Source: DATEJJ01 sp039649115 | Lineage (GTDB): Bacteria > Actinomycetota > Actinomycetes > Mycobacteriales > Micromonosporaceae | Direction: 5' to 3' | Assembly (NCBI GenBank): GCA_039649115.1 | Contig: JBBWZQ010000120.1 | Coordinates: 1-64,000 of the forward strand | Length of the DNA: 64,000 nucleotides | Part shown: positions 1 through 8,907 of the stretch, in pieces | Layout: each line of letters begins with the position of its first letter | Numbering within the stretch: position 1 is the stretch's first letter | Translations under genes and position numbers: made by a program | The notes under the pieces: model-generated | The model's input: the letters and a program-made list of their open reading frames with translations, nothing else | Databases searched by the model: none | Told to the model about the DNA's origin: nothing

Positions 1-1028
1 CGAACACCTGGACGAGCGTCTACACCACCACAACCGGCACCGGCGGCACCCAGACGCTGGCCGTGTCCGGCACCGGCCGCTACATCCGGGTGTACGGCAC
101 CGCCCGGGCCACCGCGTACGGCTACTCGCTGTGGGAGTTCGTCGTGCACACCACCGGCGGCGCGACCACCTCCCCGAGCCCCACCCCGAGCCCGACGCCG
201 AGCGACACGACGTTCTGGGGTGACACGACCACCATCCCCGCCGCCCAGAACGTGCTCATGGTCAAGATCCTGAACCGGACAAACGGCCACTACCCCGACA
301 GCCAGGTGTACTGGAGCTTCAACGGGCAGACGCACTCCATCGCCGAGCAGCCGTACCTCGACATGCCGGTCAACTCCGCCGGCCGGATGTACTTCTACCT
401 CGGCTCACCGACCAGCCAGTACTACGACTTCATCGAGTTCACCATCGGCGCTGCGGTGTTCAACGGCAACACCACCCGGGTCGACGCGTTCGGTGTCAAG
501 CTGGCGATGCGCCTGCACGCCCACGACGGGTACGACGTGTCGGTGGGCGAGGACCTCACCACCTTCCAGGAGGACCGCGCGGTCACCTTCCAGAAGTTCG
601 TCAACGAGGTACCGCAGGAGTTCAAGGTGCTGGCCCAGTCGCAGGCGCCGTTCCGCATCATCGCGCCGGGCAGCGACCCCACCTTCCGGGCCGGCGGAGT
701 GAACGCGAACTACTTCACCAGCTACGCCCAGTCCAGCGTCGGCATCAACGCGCCGACCTCCGACATCTTCGGCTGTGCCGGCGTGCTGGCCGCCGACCCG
801 GGCAACTGCGCGGCGCTCAACCGGCACGTCGCGCACCTGCCGCAGTCGCAGTGGTCGACGCCGAGCCTGTACTACCAGGCGGCGCCGGCGAACTACTACG
901 CCAAGTTCTGGCACGACCACGCCATCAACCATCTCGCCTACGGCTTCCCCTACGACGACTACGCCGGGCAGTCCTCGTTCATCTCGCACGGCAACCCCCA
1001 GTGGCTGGAGGTCGCCGTCGGCTGGTGA
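1..1028 (+). CDS. Discoidin-module GH64-type beta-1,3-glucanase (5' truncated)
   Basis: The gene is cut off by the window edge; its reading frame is already open from base 3, ahead of the first internal GTG at 63. The first ~50 visible residues are the end of a discoidin/F5-8C (CBM32-like) domain with the GTGRYIRVYGTARAT and YGYSLWEF signatures. A short Pro/Ser/Thr linker (SPSPTPSPTPS) follows, then a ~270-residue catalytic module. Features such as the VDAFG, LHAHDGYDVSVGED and APFRIIAPG stretches and the closing GNPQWLEVAVGW resemble GH64, the family of endo-beta-1,3-glucanases releasing laminaripentaose. It converges on a GH3/GH16 operon whose proteins carry the same discoidin module, which supports a secreted role in beta-1,3-glucan breakdown. 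The GH64 assignment is from remembered family features, not a search. Confidence 0.68.
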   Translation, partial: NTWTSVYTTTTGTGGTQTLAVSGTGRYIRVYGTARATAYGYSLWEFVVHTTGGATTSPSPTPSPTPSDTTFWGDTTTIPAAQNVLMVKILNRTNGHYPDSQVYWSFNGQTHSIAEQPYLDMPVNSAGRMYFYLGSPTSQYYDFIEFTIGAAVFNGNTTRVDAFGVKLAMRLHAHDGYDVSVGEDLTTFQEDRAVTFQKFVNEVPQEFKVLAQSQAPFRIIAPGSDPTFRAGGVNANYFTSYAQSSVGINAPTSDIFGCAGVLAADPGNCAALNRHVAHLPQSQWSTPSLYYQAAPANYYAKFWHDHAINHLAYGFPYDDYAGQSSFISHGNPQWLEVAVGW

Positions 1029-1051
1029 CCCCCGCCTGCCGACAAACGAGA

Positions 1052-1080
1052 AGCTCCCCGCCGGAATCCGGCGGGGAGCT
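1052..1080. terminator. Bidirectional hairpin terminator
   Basis: A perfect 13-bp stem (AGCTCCCCGCCGG and its complement) with an AAT loop lies between the convergent GH64-type and GH3 genes, 24 bp past the first stop and 14 bp before the second. There is no clear U-tract, as is common in high-GC actinomycetes. The symmetry means it could end transcripts from both sides. Confidence 0.8.
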
Positions 1081-1093
1081 GCCTCATCTGTTG

Positions 1094-4000
1094 CTAGGAC
1101 CAGCCCTGCAGGCCGGCACCGTAGGGGTACAGCGGATTTCCGTACGTCGTCGGTACCGTCTGGCCCGCGTCGATCCGCGCCCTGATGTCGGCGCGTTCGG
1201 CGGCGGTGGCACCGAGGTCGTACGGCAGGTCCCAGTTCTCCACGGCGTTCGACAGGGTGTCCGTGCCGCCCGGTACCAGTACCTGGTCCAGGCTGCGCGG
1301 CAGTTGCCAGGGCAGCTTGCCCCGCGGCGTGTAGTCGCCGAAGAGCAGGCTGGCCGCTGCCGGACCCATCTCCTCACCGCCGCGGTAGGTGGCCACGAGG
1401 GCGTTGGCGAGACCGTTCCAGTCGGTGATGACGTACGGCCGCGGCAGGACCAGCAGGACCACCACCGGAATGCCCTGGTTCTTGAAGTTCTGGATGATGG
1501 CGACCTGATCCGGTGGCAGGTACGGCTGGGTGTTCGCCCAGTTGGTGGCGTGGGTGTAGGACGCCTCCCCGACCGCCACGACGGCCAGCTTGGGCGACGG
1601 CCCGGTGTCCTGGTAGACGTTCACCCCGGCGGTGGCCGCCCGTGCCTTGATGGCGTCGAGGATGTCCAGGGAGCCGTACTCCGAATGGAAGTAGCTGGTC
1701 CAGATGCAGCAGGCGTTGGCGTCGGCGGCGCGCGGACCCGCCACCACGATGTTGTCGCCCGGGTTGAGTTTGAGCGGCAGGACGCCGTCGTTCTTGAGCA
1801 GCGTCATGGCTTCGCGGGAGGCCTGGTTGGCCAGCGCCGCGTAGGCCGGCTTGTGGAACCGGTACGGTCCGTTCACCGGGTCGCCGTACGGGTTCTCGAA
1901 CACGCCCAGCTTGAACTTGAGGGTGAGGATCCGGCGGACCGCGTCGTCCATCCGGCTGGTCGGCACGCCGGCGATGAAGGTGGCGAGCGGGTTGGTGGCG
2001 TCACCGGGGTTGGCCCCGCCCATCACGTCGGAGCCGGCGTTGGCCGCGCTGACCCAGGCGCTCGACGGCAGCCAGTCGGTGGTGATGAGGCCGGTGTAGC
2101 CGAGGTTCTGCCGCAGGTACGCCAGAATCTTGGCACTGTTGCCCGCGCCCGGTCCACCCGGATCGAGGTACGAGCTGCCGGCGTAGCCCGGCATGATGTT
2201 GACCGCACCGGCCTCCATGGCCGCCCGCCACGGGATCATGTGGTACTTGATGGTCACCGCGTCGTAGGTGATGCCCGCCTCGCCGCCGGCGCCCTCGCCG
2301 GGCCAGTGCTTGACGGTCGCCAGGACGGATCCGGGGTTCAGCTCCGGCCCGCCCTGCAGGCCGGCCACCAGCGCCCGCACCTGGGCGGCGGCCACGTCGG
2401 CGTTCTCGCCGTTGCCCTCCTGGATGCGCGGGTAGATCACCTTGGTGCCGACCTCCGCGAGGGGCCCGAGGACGCTCCGCGTGCCGACCTCCAGCTGTTC
2501 GCGCCGCTGCATGTCACCCAGCTTGTAGTCCAGCGGATAGTCCCGGCCGGCGGCCAGCCCGCTCTGGGTGGGGTAGGTGGTCTGGTACCCGTGGATGGTG
2601 TCGCCCGCCGAGATGAACGGGATGCCCAACCGCGTGCTGGCCGCGGCGAGCATGGAGGCGTAGAGGTCGGGCCCCTGCGCCGGCCCGAAGTGCCATCCCG
2701 CCTGGGGATAGCTCTGGGCGTTGTAGAACATCTGGTACGCCTTCTCCTCGGTCGTCATCCGCCCGAGCAGATCGTTGACCCGGGTGGCGACCGGCTGGTG
2801 CCAGTCCTCGTACGGCTCGATGGTCCCGTCCTTGTTGAGGTCCCGGCTGCCGTTGATGACGGATGTCCCGTCGGCGACCGTGCTGACGGTGGGCACGTAG
2901 ACGCTGAAGGACCGGATGGTGGAGGTGGTGGTCGCGTTCGACGCGCTCACCGACACGACGAACCACTTGTAGGTCCAGCGGTCGGACAGGTCCCACGTCG
3001 GCGTGTAGCTGGTGCCGGTGGGCTCCGCGACCTTGGTGTACAGGTCGATCAGGTTGCCGGCCGCGGTGAAGTCGTAGTCGGTCCGGCTGATGTTGATCCA
3101 TACCTGGTAGCGGACCGCACCCGCCACGCCGGCCCAGGACAGCGCCGGCCGGCGGGTGTTCGTGATCATTGCGGCGTCCGCCGGAGCGGCGAGCGCGAAC
3201 TGCCCGGTGGTCGCCGGTGGGCGGGTGGGGCCGGACAGCATGGGCGGGGTGACCGCCGTGGTGTCGACGGTGCCGTGCACCTCGAACTCCCACAGCGAGT
3301 ACCCGTACCCGGTCGCCCGGGCCGTCCCGTACATGCGCACGTACCGGCCGGTGCCGCTGGTGGCGAGGGTCTCGATGCCGCCCTTTCCGGTGGTGGTGGA
3401 GTAGATGGTCGTCCAGTTGGCGGCGTCGTTGGACACGTCGATGTGGTAGGCGGTCGCGTAGGCGGCCTCCCAGTTCAGCACGACGCTGCTGAGGACGGCG
3501 GTCCCACCCAGGTCGACGTATATCCATTGTGGATCGCTGGCCAGGCTGCTCCAGCGCGTGGTGGTCCGGCCGTCCAGTGCCGCCGCCGGTGCGTTGGCAC
3601 CCTCCACAGAGGAGGCCTTCACCGGCATGTACCGCGAGATGACGGGGTCCGGGCCGCCACCGCCGCCGGTGGGGCTGGGACTGGGGCTGGTGCCGGACCC
3701 GACGGTGAACACCTGGAACTCCCAGAGGGAGTACCCGTACCCGTTGGCCCGGACGGTGCCGAACATCCGGATGTAGCGGCCGGTACCGCTGGCGCTGAGG
3801 GTCTGCGTGCCGCCGGTACCGGTGGTGGTGCTGTAGATGCTGTTCCACGTCACGGCGTCGGCGGACAGCTGGATCTGGAAGGCCGTGGCATAGGCCGCCT
3901 CCCAGGTGAGGACCACCTGGCACACGGACACCGAGCTGCCGAGGTCGACCTGTATCCACTGTGGATCGCTGAACGCGCTGGACCACCGGGTGCCGGTGTC

Positions 4001-4585
4001 GCCGTCCACAGCGGCGGTGGCCGGGGTGCCGGCGTTCTCCGTCGACGAGGCCGTCGCCGGGCGGCCGCGGGCCGCGTTGCTGGTGCCGCAGGCGCCGGTC
4101 GCGTCGAGCGAGCCGTACACCTGGAACTCCCAGAGGGAGTACCCGTACCCGGTGGCGCGTGCCGTGCCGGACAGCCGCACGTACCGGCCGGTGCCGGTGA
4201 CCGTGAGGGTCTGCGTGCCGCCGGTACCGGTGGTCGTCGTGTACACCGGTGTCCACGTCCCGGCGTCGCTGGACACCTGGATCTGGAAGGCGGTGGCGTA
4301 GGCGGTCTCCCAGGTGAGGACCACCTGGCTGATGCTGGCGGGTGCGCCCAGGTCGACCTGTATCCACTGTGGATCGCTGGGGGCGCTGGACCAGCGGGTG
4401 CCGGTGTCGCCGTCGACGGCGGCGGTGGCCGGGGTGCCGGCGTTCTCCGTCGAGGACGCCGTGACCGGCTTGTTCTGGGACAGCAGCGTGGTGGCCGCGC
4501 GGGCCGGCAGCGTCAGGGCGACGACCGCGGCACCGACGGCGAGTGTCGTGGCGACCACGGACGCCACCACGGGCCGGCGCTTCAC
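1094..4585 (-). CDS. Secreted GH3 beta-glucosidase with three discoidin modules
   Basis: This 1163-residue protein probably removes glucose from beta-linked gluco-oligosaccharides outside the cell. The order is: Sec signal (about 1-30, ending PARA), three discoidin/F5-8C domains (about 33-158, 168-293, 313-438), an Fn3-like segment (about 450-570), a DLNKDGTIEPYEDW calcium-loop-like stretch near 582, then the GH3 catalytic and C-terminal domains from about 600. The KHWPGEG segment (759-765) and the TTDW motif with likely nucleophile D837 are visible. The GTG start at 4585 overlaps the TGA of the upstream GH16 gene in a GTGA junction, so translation is probably coupled. The open frame extends upstream, but that part only shadows the GH16 gene. 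The domains are clear; the exact substrate is inferred from neighbours. Confidence 0.88.
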   Translation of the reverse strand: MKRRPVVASVVATTLAVGAAVVALTLPARAATTLLSQNKPVTASSTENAGTPATAAVDGDTGTRWSSAPSDPQWIQVDLGAPASISQVVLTWETAYATAFQIQVSSDAGTWTPVYTTTTGTGGTQTLTVTGTGRYVRLSGTARATGYGYSLWEFQVYGSLDATGACGTSNAARGRPATASSTENAGTPATAAVDGDTGTRWSSAFSDPQWIQVDLGSSVSVCQVVLTWEAAYATAFQIQLSADAVTWNSIYSTTTGTGGTQTLSASGTGRYIRMFGTVRANGYGYSLWEFQVFTVGSGTSPSPSPTGGGGGPDPVISRYMPVKASSVEGANAPAAALDGRTTTRWSSLASDPQWIYVDLGGTAVLSSVVLNWEAAYATAYHIDVSNDAANWTTIYSTTTGKGGIETLATSGTGRYVRMYGTARATGYGYSLWEFEVHGTVDTTAVTPPMLSGPTRPPATTGQFALAAPADAAMITNTRRPALSWAGVAGAVRYQVWINISRTDYDFTAAGNLIDLYTKVAEPTGTSYTPTWDLSDRWTYKWFVVSVSASNATTTSTIRSFSVYVPTVSTVADGTSVINGSRDLNKDGTIEPYEDWHQPVATRVNDLLGRMTTEEKAYQMFYNAQSYPQAGWHFGPAQGPDLYASMLAAASTRLGIPFISAGDTIHGYQTTYPTQSGLAAGRDYPLDYKLGDMQRREQLEVGTRSVLGPLAEVGTKVIYPRIQEGNGENADVAAAQVRALVAGLQGGPELNPGSVLATVKHWPGEGAGGEAGITYDAVTIKYHMIPWRAAMEAGAVNIMPGYAGSSYLDPGGPGAGNSAKILAYLRQNLGYTGLITTDWLPSSAWVSAANAGSDVMGGANPGDATNPLATFIAGVPTSRMDDAVRRILTLKFKLGVFENPYGDPVNGPYRFHKPAYAALANQASREAMTLLKNDGVLPLKLNPGDNIVVAGPRAADANACCIWTSYFHSEYGSLDILDAIKARAATAGVNVYQDTGPSPKLAVVAVGEASYTHATNWANTQPYLPPDQVAIIQNFKNQGIPVVVLLVLPRPYVITDWNGLANALVATYRGGEEMGPAAASLLFGDYTPRGKLPWQLPRSLDQVLVPGGTDTLSNAVENWDLPYDLGATAAERADIRARIDAGQTVPTTYGNPLYPYGAGLQGWS
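3272..3649 (-). repeat. Discoidin module copy (GH3 domain 3)
   Basis: This copy encodes residues ~313-438 of the GH3 protein. It is the most diverged of the three (VEGANAPAAALDG in place of TENAGTPATAAVDG) but keeps SDPQWIYVDLG and YGYSLWEFEVHG. It belongs to a family of at least six related modules between 1 and 5367. Confidence 0.8.
3707..4084 (-). repeat. Discoidin module copy (GH3 domain 2)
   Basis: This copy encodes residues ~168-293 of the GH3 protein. It starts with ARGRPATASSTENAGTPAT and ends with YGYSLWEFQVF, and is very close to the neighbouring copy at 4112-4489 at both protein and DNA level. That closeness suggests recent duplication or gene conversion. Confidence 0.85.
4112..4489 (-). 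repeat. Discoidin module copy (GH3 domain 1)
   Basis: This copy encodes residues ~33-158, directly after the signal peptide. It shares TASSTENAGTPATAAVDGD and SDPQWIQVDLG with domain 2. It is a direct repeat with the other - strand copies and an inverted repeat with the copy at the start of the window. Confidence 0.85.
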
Positions 4586-6354
4586 GACGCCGCTCCGTAC
4601 ACCTGGAACTCCCAGAGCGAGTAGCCGTACTGGGTCGCGCGTGCCGTGCCGGACATCCGCACGTAACGCCCGGTACCGGAGACGGCGAGGTCCTGCACGC
4701 CGCCGGTGCCGGTGGTGGTGGAGTAGACGGTGGTCCACGTCGCGCCGTCGGCGGAGACCTGGAGCTGGAAGGCAGTGGCGTAGGCGGCCTCCCAGGTGAG
4801 CACGGCCCGGCTGACCGGGTGTGCGGCGCCGAGGTCGACCTGGAGCCACTGCGGGTCGCCGAACGCGCTCGACCACCGGGTTCCGGCGTTCCCGTCCACC
4901 GCGTTGGCCGCCGGCGTACCGGCGTTCTCGGTCGACGAGGCGGTCACCGGACGGCCCTGGGACAGCAGGCCGGCGCCGCCGGACGGGGTACCGCTGGCGG
5001 CGAGTTCCCACAGCGAGTACCCGTAGGGCGTGCCGCGCGCGGTGCCGTACATCCGGAGGTACCGGCCGGTGCCGGTCACCGCGAGGTCGTCGGTGCCCCC
5101 GTCGCCGGTCGTCGTCGAGTACACCGTCGTCCAGGTGGCGCCGTCACCGGACACCTGGATCTGGTACGCCCGGCCGTAGGCGGCCTCCCAGGTGAGGGTC
5201 ACGTGGTTGACGGCGTACGTCTGGCCGAGGTCGACCTGCAGCCACTGCGGGTCGCTGAACGGGCTGGACCACCGCGTGGCGAGGTTGCCGTCGGTCGCGT
5301 TGGCCGCCGGGGTGCCGGCGTTCTCCGTGGCCGAGGCGCTGGTCGCCTTGCCCTGCGCGATGTTCGTGCCACCGCCGCCACCGGCCGGTGGCTTGTTGTA
5401 GACCGCCACGTAGTCGATGTTCAGCTGTCCACCTGAGACGGTCGCGGCGTTGGGACCGCCACCGAAGGCGGCCGGGAAGCCGCCGCCCATCGCCAGGTCG
5501 AAGATGACGAAGAACGGGTGGTCGACGGCGTTCGCCCAGGTGGTGGCGTCCACCCGGTTCGCGCTGAGCGTGAAGTAGTTGGCGCCGTCGAGGTACCAGC
5601 GGATCTGCTCGGGCGAGACGGAGCGGTCGATCTGCACCGCGTAGGTGTGGTACGCGGTCTGGCAGCCGGCGCAGGCGCGCTCACCGCTGCCGATGCCGCT
5701 GGACTCGTTGCACACGCCGCCGGGGTTGGTCCCGCAGTGCAGGGTGCCGAAGACCGAGCTGCGGCCGTTGATGTCCTCGAGGATGTCGACCTCGCCGGAG
5801 GTGGGCCACGGCGTCCCGGTGCGCAGCGTCGAACCGAGCATCCAGAAGGCGGGCCAGTAGCCGGCGCCGTTGGCGGTGGTCACGTTCGGTTGCTGGATCG
5901 ATGCCGCCATCATCACGACGCCGCCGGCCGGTGCGCCGAAGGTCGCCGCCTGCGTCTCCACCCGGCCGGAGGTCCAGCCCGAACCGGGGTCGGTGCCCGA
6001 GTGCAGCGCCCGGAGCGCCAGGTGGCCGGCACCGTCCTGGAAGACGTTGGCCGTGCTGTTGGTCATCGTCTCGATCTCGCCGGTGCCGAAGCTGCTGCCC
6101 GGGCCGGTGTCGTACTTCCACACTCCGGTGTCGAGGCCGGTGCCGCCGGCACCGGTGAAGTCGTCGCTCCAGGTGAGGCTGAAACCGGCGGGTGGGGCGG
6201 GTACGGCGGCGGGTGCGACGGTCGCCGCGGCGGCCGTCCTGGCCAGGCCGGCCAGCCCGATGGTGCCTGCGGCGAGCGCGAGCACGCACGCGCCGGCCTT
6301 GAGTCGTCGTTGCCAGCGGGTACGGGCGCGTGCGGGGAAGGGTGTGTCTGACAC
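4582..6354 (-). CDS. Secreted GH16 endo-beta-glucanase (laminarinase type) with two discoidin modules
   Basis: This 590-residue enzyme probably cuts internal beta-1,3(-1,4)-glucan bonds. It has a long signal peptide (about 1-44), a GH16 domain (about 55-320), a Gly-rich linker and two discoidin domains (about 330-455 and 463-588). The GH16 catalytic motif GEVDILED (187-194) places nucleophile E188, D190 and acid/base E193. The GTG start at 6354 is supported by AAGGAG at 6360-6365, five bases ahead. The stop overlaps the GTG of the downstream GH3 gene, so the two form an operon. The promoter and LacI-type operator at 6507-6554 lie upstream. An endo-enzyme followed by an exo-glucosidase is a sensible pair for laminarin or fungal wall glucan. 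Confidence 0.9.
   Translation of the reverse strand: MSDTPFPARARTRWQRRLKAGACVLALAAGTIGLAGLARTAAAATVAPAAVPAPPAGFSLTWSDDFTGAGGTGLDTGVWKYDTGPGSSFGTGEIETMTNSTANVFQDGAGHLALRALHSGTDPGSGWTSGRVETQAATFGAPAGGVVMMAASIQQPNVTTANGAGYWPAFWMLGSTLRTGTPWPTSGEVDILEDINGRSSVFGTLHCGTNPGGVCNESSGIGSGERACAGCQTAYHTYAVQIDRSVSPEQIRWYLDGANYFTLSANRVDATTWANAVDHPFFVIFDLAMGGGFPAAFGGGPNAATVSGGQLNIDYVAVYNKPPAGGGGGTNIAQGKATSASATENAGTPAANATDGNLATRWSSPFSDPQWLQVDLGQTYAVNHVTLTWEAAYGRAYQIQVSGDGATWTTVYSTTTGDGGTDDLAVTGTGRYLRMYGTARGTPYGYSLWELAASGTPSGGAGLLSQGRPVTASSTENAGTPAANAVDGNAGTRWSSAFGDPQWLQVDLGAAHPVSRAVLTWEAAYATAFQLQVSADGATWTTVYSTTTGTGGVQDLAVSGTGRYVRMSGTARATQYGYSLWEFQVYGAAS
4591..4968 (-). repeat. Discoidin module copy (GH16 domain 2)
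   Basis: This copy encodes residues ~463-588 at the C-terminus of the GH16 enzyme (SQGRPVTASSTENAGTPAAN to YGYSLWEFQVYG). It is nearly the same as domain 1 of the adjacent GH3 protein, and the two lie only ~100 bp apart. Confidence 0.85.
4990..5367 (-). repeat. Discoidin module copy (GH16 domain 1)
   Basis: This copy encodes residues ~330-455 (IAQGKATSASATENAGTPAA to YGYSLWELAASG). It is joined to the following copy by a linker of fewer than ten residues (GTPSGGAG). Confidence 0.85.
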
Positions 6355-6506
6355 GAGTGCTCCTTGTCCGAGGATGCACGAGGACGCCGGTCGCCCGGCC
6401 CGTGCCCGGAACGGGAACGGGCGGCGCGGGCCGGGCGACCGGTGAGGGGTGTGCTGTGAGGTATCGAGGGTTACCGGTGCGGCCGCATCGATGTCCGTCT
6501 TCTTTG

Positions 6507-6518
6507 GAGAGCGCTCTT
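6507..6518. promoter_or_regulatory. LacI/CebR-type operator
   Basis: GAGAGCGCTCTT contains the perfect 10-bp palindrome AGAGCGCTCT. Operators built on GAGCGCTC are known for actinomycete LacI-family regulators of glucan and cello-oligosaccharide genes such as CebR/CelR. It lies directly downstream of the predicted -10 of the GH16-GH3 operon, over the likely start of transcription, where a repressor would block initiation. Confidence 0.7.
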
Positions 6519-6525
6519 CCTGAGA

Positions 6526-6554
6526 AGATTCATCGGGAACGCCGGATGTGTCAA
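6526..6554 (-). promoter_or_regulatory. Promoter of the GH16-GH3 operon
   Basis: On the - strand a perfect TTGACA (-35, 6549-6554) is followed after 17 bp by GAATCT (-10, 6526-6531). The operator sits just downstream. The transcript would carry a leader of about 165 bases before the GH16 GTG. Confidence 0.65.
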
Positions 6555-6801
6555 GGCCGTCAAAAGGATTACATACGGGTAACCCGGGACGCGTCCGCCG
6601 ATCCGTCATCCGGGACAAGTGCGCTGGCCAGGGTATTTGTCGTCCGGGACGACGCCGTGGGTCGGCCGCGTCGCGCCACCATCCCGCACAAGAGACATTA
6701 CGCCTAAAATTAAGTCCTGACGGATGTGGGCTCCGGCATGGTCCACTGTGGACGTCATCCCACCCCGGGTCCTGGCGTGCCCGTGCGATATCCTGCTGCG
6801 C

Positions 6802-8889
6802 ATGCCCGCGCCCGAGGATCCCGTGGTGCTCGGCGCCGCGGACACCAGTCTCGTGCTCGACGTGTCCGGCCCCGGTCTGCCGCGGATCCGCCATTTCGGC
6901 GCCGATCCCGGCGCGGCCGGTCCGGCGCTGCGCGATGGCCCGGACCCGCTGTCGTTGCTGCCGACCCAGGCGGACCGCTGGTACGGCCGGCCCGCCGTCG
7001 CCGGTCACCGGGAGAGCGGGGCGTGCCCGCTGCGGCTGCGGCTGGACGGGCCGGCGACGGTCGACGCGCGACCGGGTGCGGGCGGCCGCGTCGAGGCGGT
7101 GGCGGCGGACGCGCAGGCGGGGATCCGCCTGGCCAGCGAGCTGCGGCTGGAGCCGTCGGGCGTGCTGCGCATGCGGCACACGCTGACCAACACCGGCCAG
7201 GACCGGTACACCGTGCACGCGTTGACCTGCCTGGTGCCGCTGGCCGCACAGGCGCGGGAGGTGCTGGACTTCACCGGCCACTGGGCGAAGGAGAAGGTGC
7301 CGCAGCGCGCACCGCTGCGCTTCGGCGTGTGGTCGCGGGAGAACCGCCGGGGCCGCACCGGTCACGACGCCACCGGCCTGCTGCTCGCCGGTACCCCCGG
7401 CTTCGGCTTCCGGCACGGCGAGGTATGGGGTGTGCACGTCGGGTGGAGCGGCGACCACCTGCACTACATCGAGCTCATGCCGGAGGGCCGGGCGGTGCTC
7501 GGCGGCGGCGAGCTGTTGTCACCCGGTGAGATCACGCTCGGCGCCGGGCAGTCGTACCAGACGCCCTGGGTGTACTTCGCCGTCTCCGGCACCGGCCTGG
7601 ACGGGCTCCGCGGCCGCCTGCACCGGTACGTGCGCGCGCACAGCGACCGCAGCCGCACCACCCGGCCGGTGACGCTGAACAACTGGGAGGCCACCTACTT
7701 CGACCACGGGCTGCCACGGCTGCGGACACTCGCCGACCGGGCCGCCCGGGTCGGGGTGGAGCGCTTCGTGCTGGACGACGGCTGGTTCCGCGGCCGCCGC
7801 GACGACCGCGCCGGCCTGGGCGACTGGTACGTCGACGAGAAGGTCTGGCCGCAGGGCCTGCACCCGCTGGTCGACCACGTCCGTTCGCTCGGCATGCAGT
7901 TCGGCCTGTGGTTCGAACCGGAGATGGTCAATCCCGACTCCGACCTGGCGCGCGAGCACCCCGACTGGATCCTGGCCTACCCGGGCCGGTGGCCGCTGGA
8001 GGAGCGCAACCAGCAGACGCTCGACGTCGCCCACCCCGGCGCGTACGCGTACCTGCTGGACCGGATCGACTCCCTGGTGCGCGAGTACCGGCTGGACTAC
8101 CTGAAGTGGGACCACAACCGCGACATCGCGGAACCCGTGCACGACGGCGTCGCCGGGGTGCACGCGCAGACCCTCGCGACCTACCGGCTCCTCGACGAAC
8201 TGCGGGCGCGCCATCCGCACCTGGAGATCGAGTCCTGCTCCTCCGGCGGCGCCCGCATCGACTACGGCATCCTCGCCCGTACCGACCGGGTGTGGACCTC
8301 GGACTGCAACGACGCGCTGGAGCGCCAGGCGATCCAGCGCTGGACGGGTCTGCTGGTGCCGCCGGAGCTGATGGGTGGGCACGTCGGGTCGCCGGTGGAC
8401 CATTCCACCGGGCGCGCCCTGGCGCTGGCGTTCCGGTGCGCGACCGCGATGTTCGTGCACATGGGCATCGAGTGGGACCTGACCGCGGCGAGCGAGCCGG
8501 AGCTGGACGAGCTGGCCCGGTGGATCGGGCTGCACAAGCGGCTGCGCCCGCTGCTGCACCACGGCGACACCGTGCACGCCGACCATCCGGATCCGGCGGC
8601 GTGGGTGCACGGGGTGGTCGCATCCGGCGCCGGGCACGCGGTGTACGCGTACGTCCAACTCGACACGTCGCCGACCGCGGCCCGGCCGCCGCTGCGACTG
8701 CCGGGCCTGCGCGCCGACCTCGGCTACGCGGTCAGCGTGAGCGGCACTCCCGGCGATGTGCCGCTGCCCGCGTGGGCCCGCCCCGGCGAGGCGCGCACCC
8801 TGCCCGGCCGGTACCTCGCCGAGGTTGGCCTGCCGGCGCCGGCGCTGCGTCCGGGCAGCGCGCTCATCGTCGAGGTGCGGTCCGCCTGA
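6802..8889 (+). CDS. GH36 alpha-galactosidase
   Basis: This 695-residue protein removes alpha-1,6-linked galactose from raffinose-type oligosaccharides or galactomannan. It has the full GH36 layout: an N-terminal beta-sandwich, a TIM barrel from about 290 (NNWEATYF) and a C-terminal beta domain. The nucleophile motif YLKWDHN gives D437, and the VWTSDCNDA segment gives acid/base D501. SCSSGGARIDYG (478-489) is also typical. The frame is open from 6724, but I chose ATG 6802: a -10-like TATCCT (6789-6794) sits seven bases ahead, suggesting a leaderless transcript, and family homology begins here. No signal peptide is seen, so it probably acts in the cytoplasm on imported oligosaccharides. Confidence 0.92.
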   Translation: MPAPEDPVVLGAADTSLVLDVSGPGLPRIRHFGADPGAAGPALRDGPDPLSLLPTQADRWYGRPAVAGHRESGACPLRLRLDGPATVDARPGAGGRVEAVAADAQAGIRLASELRLEPSGVLRMRHTLTNTGQDRYTVHALTCLVPLAAQAREVLDFTGHWAKEKVPQRAPLRFGVWSRENRRGRTGHDATGLLLAGTPGFGFRHGEVWGVHVGWSGDHLHYIELMPEGRAVLGGGELLSPGEITLGAGQSYQTPWVYFAVSGTGLDGLRGRLHRYVRAHSDRSRTTRPVTLNNWEATYFDHGLPRLRTLADRAARVGVERFVLDDGWFRGRRDDRAGLGDWYVDEKVWPQGLHPLVDHVRSLGMQFGLWFEPEMVNPDSDLAREHPDWILAYPGRWPLEERNQQTLDVAHPGAYAYLLDRIDSLVREYRLDYLKWDHNRDIAEPVHDGVAGVHAQTLATYRLLDELRARHPHLEIESCSSGGARIDYGILARTDRVWTSDCNDALERQAIQRWTGLLVPPELMGGHVGSPVDHSTGRALALAFRCATAMFVHMGIEWDLTAASEPELDELARWIGLHKRLRPLLHHGDTVHADHPDPAAWVHGVVASGAGHAVYAYVQLDTSPTAARPPLRLPGLRADLGYAVSVSGTPGDVPLPAWARPGEARTLPGRYLAEVGLPAPALRPGSALIVEVRSA

Positions 8890-8907
8890 TCCCCGCGCCC
8901 CGGAGGC

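Larger units (their letters stand above)
6355..6801. other. 447-bp intergenic region between GH16 and alpha-galactosidase genes
   Basis: This spacer separates divergent genes. It holds the GH16-GH3 promoter and operator (6507-6554) and, at its right end, the -10-like TATCCT of the alpha-galactosidase gene. The middle is more AT-rich than the genes (for example the AAAATTAAG stretch near 6705). I see no further gene in it. Confidence 0.6.

Noticed and set aside
851..4624. Very long + strand open frame (1257 codons)
   Set aside because: It is the mirror of the GH3/discoidin gene in a high-GC sequence; composition is Arg/Gly/Val-rich with no domain.
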